DNA of 7,134 nucleotides from JAUWMV01 sp964562425. Lineage in GTDB: Bacteria; UBP14; UBA6098; B30-G16. Positions 6,093 through 7,134 of this stretch are shown here, one piece after another; position 1 is the first letter of the stretch; every line of letters begins with the position of its first letter. Position numbers and translations under genes: made by a program. The notes under the pieces are model-generated. The model was not told where the DNA came from and made no database searches. It saw only the letters and a list, made by a program, of their open reading frames with translations. Where the stretch lies: assembly GCA_964562425.1 (NCBI GenBank), contig CAZLTJ010000107.1, positions 1-7,134 on the forward strand, written 5' to 3'.

Positions 6093-7134
6093 TTAAACTT
6101 CCTGTTTTTCGCTAGTCTTTTTGGGCAGTGCTTCCTGGGTCATTTTTAAGGCACAAAATTCACCGCACATCGTGCAGACTTCCTTATTCGATGGTGGAAG
6201 AGCGTCGCGTATCAAGCTTGCGCGTTTGGGATCGATTGCCAATGAAATCTGTCTTTCCCAATTAAGATCGAATCGAGCTTTGCTCATTTGAAGATCCCAA
6301 TTAATCGCTCCAGGATGTCCTTTTGCTATGTCAGCGGCATGTGCGGCAATCCGAGTTATTATTACGCCTTCACGAACAGCTTCTATGTTAGGCAAAGACA
6401 GGTGTTCTGTTCGAGTAACATAACATAGAAAATCTGCACCGAAATAGGCTGCCCATGCACCACCGATGGCGGATGTTATGTGATCGTAACCCGGTGCAAT
6501 ATCGGTTACTACCGGTCCCAAAATATAAAATGGTGCTCCTTTGCAAATCTGCTTCTGGATTTTCATATTGGTTTCGATTTGATCGATAGGGACATGACCC
6601 GGTCCCTCGACCATAGCTTGAACACCGGCTTCTCGCGCACGATCTACCAATTCTCCTAACGTAAGCAGTTCCTCGATTTGCGGTTGATCGGTAGCATCCA
6701 CCACCGCACCCGGACGCATTCCGTCGCCAAGAGAAAGAGTTATCTCATATTTTCTGCAAATTTCCAATAATCTGTCGAAGTTTTCGTATAATGGGTTTTC
6801 GCATTCATTGAATCTAATCCATTGAAAAAGAAATGCTCCTCCTCGACTGACAACATTCATTGTTCTGCCACCACGAAGGATCATCTCAACAGTTCTTGCA
6901 GTTAATCCCGCATGCACTGTCATAAAGTCCACTCCCTGCTTTGCTTGTTCCTCTATAACTTTAAAAATATCATCTGCAGAGAGCTTTATCATTGGGGTTC
7001 CCGTTAAGCGTTGCTTAACAGCTATTTCATAGATCGGTACGGTGCCGATAGGGATTGGGCTATTAGTGATTATTGCTTTTCGTATCGCGATGAGATCACC
7101 ACCAGTAGATAAATCCATAACTGCATCTGACTTT
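6093..7134 (-). CDS. thiC: Phosphomethylpyrimidine synthase ThiC family, N-terminus beyond right edge
   Basis: ThiC is a radical-SAM enzyme that rearranges aminoimidazole ribotide into the hydroxymethylpyrimidine phosphate of thiamine. The frame stays open to the window edge: codons upstream of the Met at 7118 read 'KSDAV', continuing into 'MDLSTGGDL', so that Met is internal. About 346 residues are visible, and roughly 80-90 are missing for a 430-residue short-form ThiC. Numbering from that Met, landmarks are 'PIPIGTVPIYE' (17-27), 'GVDFMTVHAG' (57-66), 'VSRGGAF' (84-90), 'LSLGDGMRPG' (124-133), 'EGPGHVP' (167-173), 'LGPVVTDIAPGYDHITSAIG' (198-217) and the cluster motif C315-x2-C318-x3-C322. 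The CX2CX3C spacing occurs in clostridial ThiC, while E. coli-type enzymes have CX2CX4C. Arg236 sits in 'CYVTRTEHL', where Pro is usual. The paralogue BzaF (5-hydroxybenzimidazole synthase) cannot be excluded. Any thiamine riboswitch would lie outside the window. Confidence 0.9.
   Translation of the reverse strand, partial: KSDAVMDLSTGGDLIAIRKAIITNSPIPIGTVPIYEIAVKQRLTGTPMIKLSADDIFKVIEEQAKQGVDFMTVHAGLTARTVEMILRGGRTMNVVSRGGAFLFQWIRFNECENPLYENFDRLLEICRKYEITLSLGDGMRPGAVVDATDQPQIEELLTLGELVDRAREAGVQAMVEGPGHVPIDQIETNMKIQKQICKGAPFYILGPVVTDIAPGYDHITSAIGGAWAAYFGADFLCYVTRTEHLSLPNIEAVREGVIITRIAAHAADIAKGHPGAINWDLQMSKARFDLNWERQISLAIDPKRASLIRDALPPSNKEVCTMCGEFCALKMTQEALPKKTSEKQEV

Noticed and set aside
6153..6176. 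CX2CX3C spacing of the ThiC cluster motif as an anomaly
   Set aside because: E. coli-type ThiC has CX2CX4C, but the shorter spacing is known in clostridial ThiC, so it is a lineage variant and not a defect.

Overview
The window is AT-rich, gene-dense bacterial DNA with seven protein-coding genes. Two of them run off the ends. The organism is probably an uncultured anaerobe: there are two oxygen-sensitive [4Fe-4S] enzymes (NadA and a ThiC-family protein) and a DUF362 protein carrying a 2[4Fe-4S] ferredoxin insert. Shine-Dalgarno sites and sigma70-like -10 boxes are visible, and an AddB-like recombination protein is present, so a bacterium is favoured over an archaeon. TrmI-type tRNA m1A58 methyltransferases occur in archaea, actinobacteria, many thermophiles and several candidate phyla. 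I cannot name the phylum from this window.

Layout. Bases 1-3183 hold a minus-strand cluster read in the order nadA (3183-2245), a fused Nudix hydrolase/TrmI methyltransferase gene (2192-882), and the N-terminal 293 codons of an AddB-like gene (880 to the window edge). The last two are separated by one base, so they are probably co-translated. Bases 3184-3399 form a divergent control region with a good extended -10 promoter facing right and a weaker one facing left. Bases 3400-6049 hold a plus-strand operon of three genes joined by two ATGA (4-bp) overlaps: a DUF362/ferredoxin protein, a 224-residue protein I do not recognise, and a sugar-nucleotide-type nucleotidyltransferase with a short C-terminal hexapeptide-like tail. 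A 43-bp convergent gap (6050-6092) separates this operon from a minus-strand thiC-like gene that lacks its N-terminus at the right edge.

How the genes fit together. The left cluster combines NAD biosynthesis (NadA), nucleotide-diphosphate hydrolysis (Nudix), tRNA modification (TrmI) and DNA repair (AddB-like). This could be ordinary housekeeping, or it could reflect an NAD/RNA link through the Nudix-TrmI fusion. The right operon pairs a redox-type iron-sulfur protein with a nucleotidyltransferase and an orphan protein under tight translational coupling, which suggests a shared but unassigned pathway. No mobile element, CRISPR array, tRNA or rRNA was seen. The most unusual items are the Nudix-TrmI fusion and the three-gene coupled operon.
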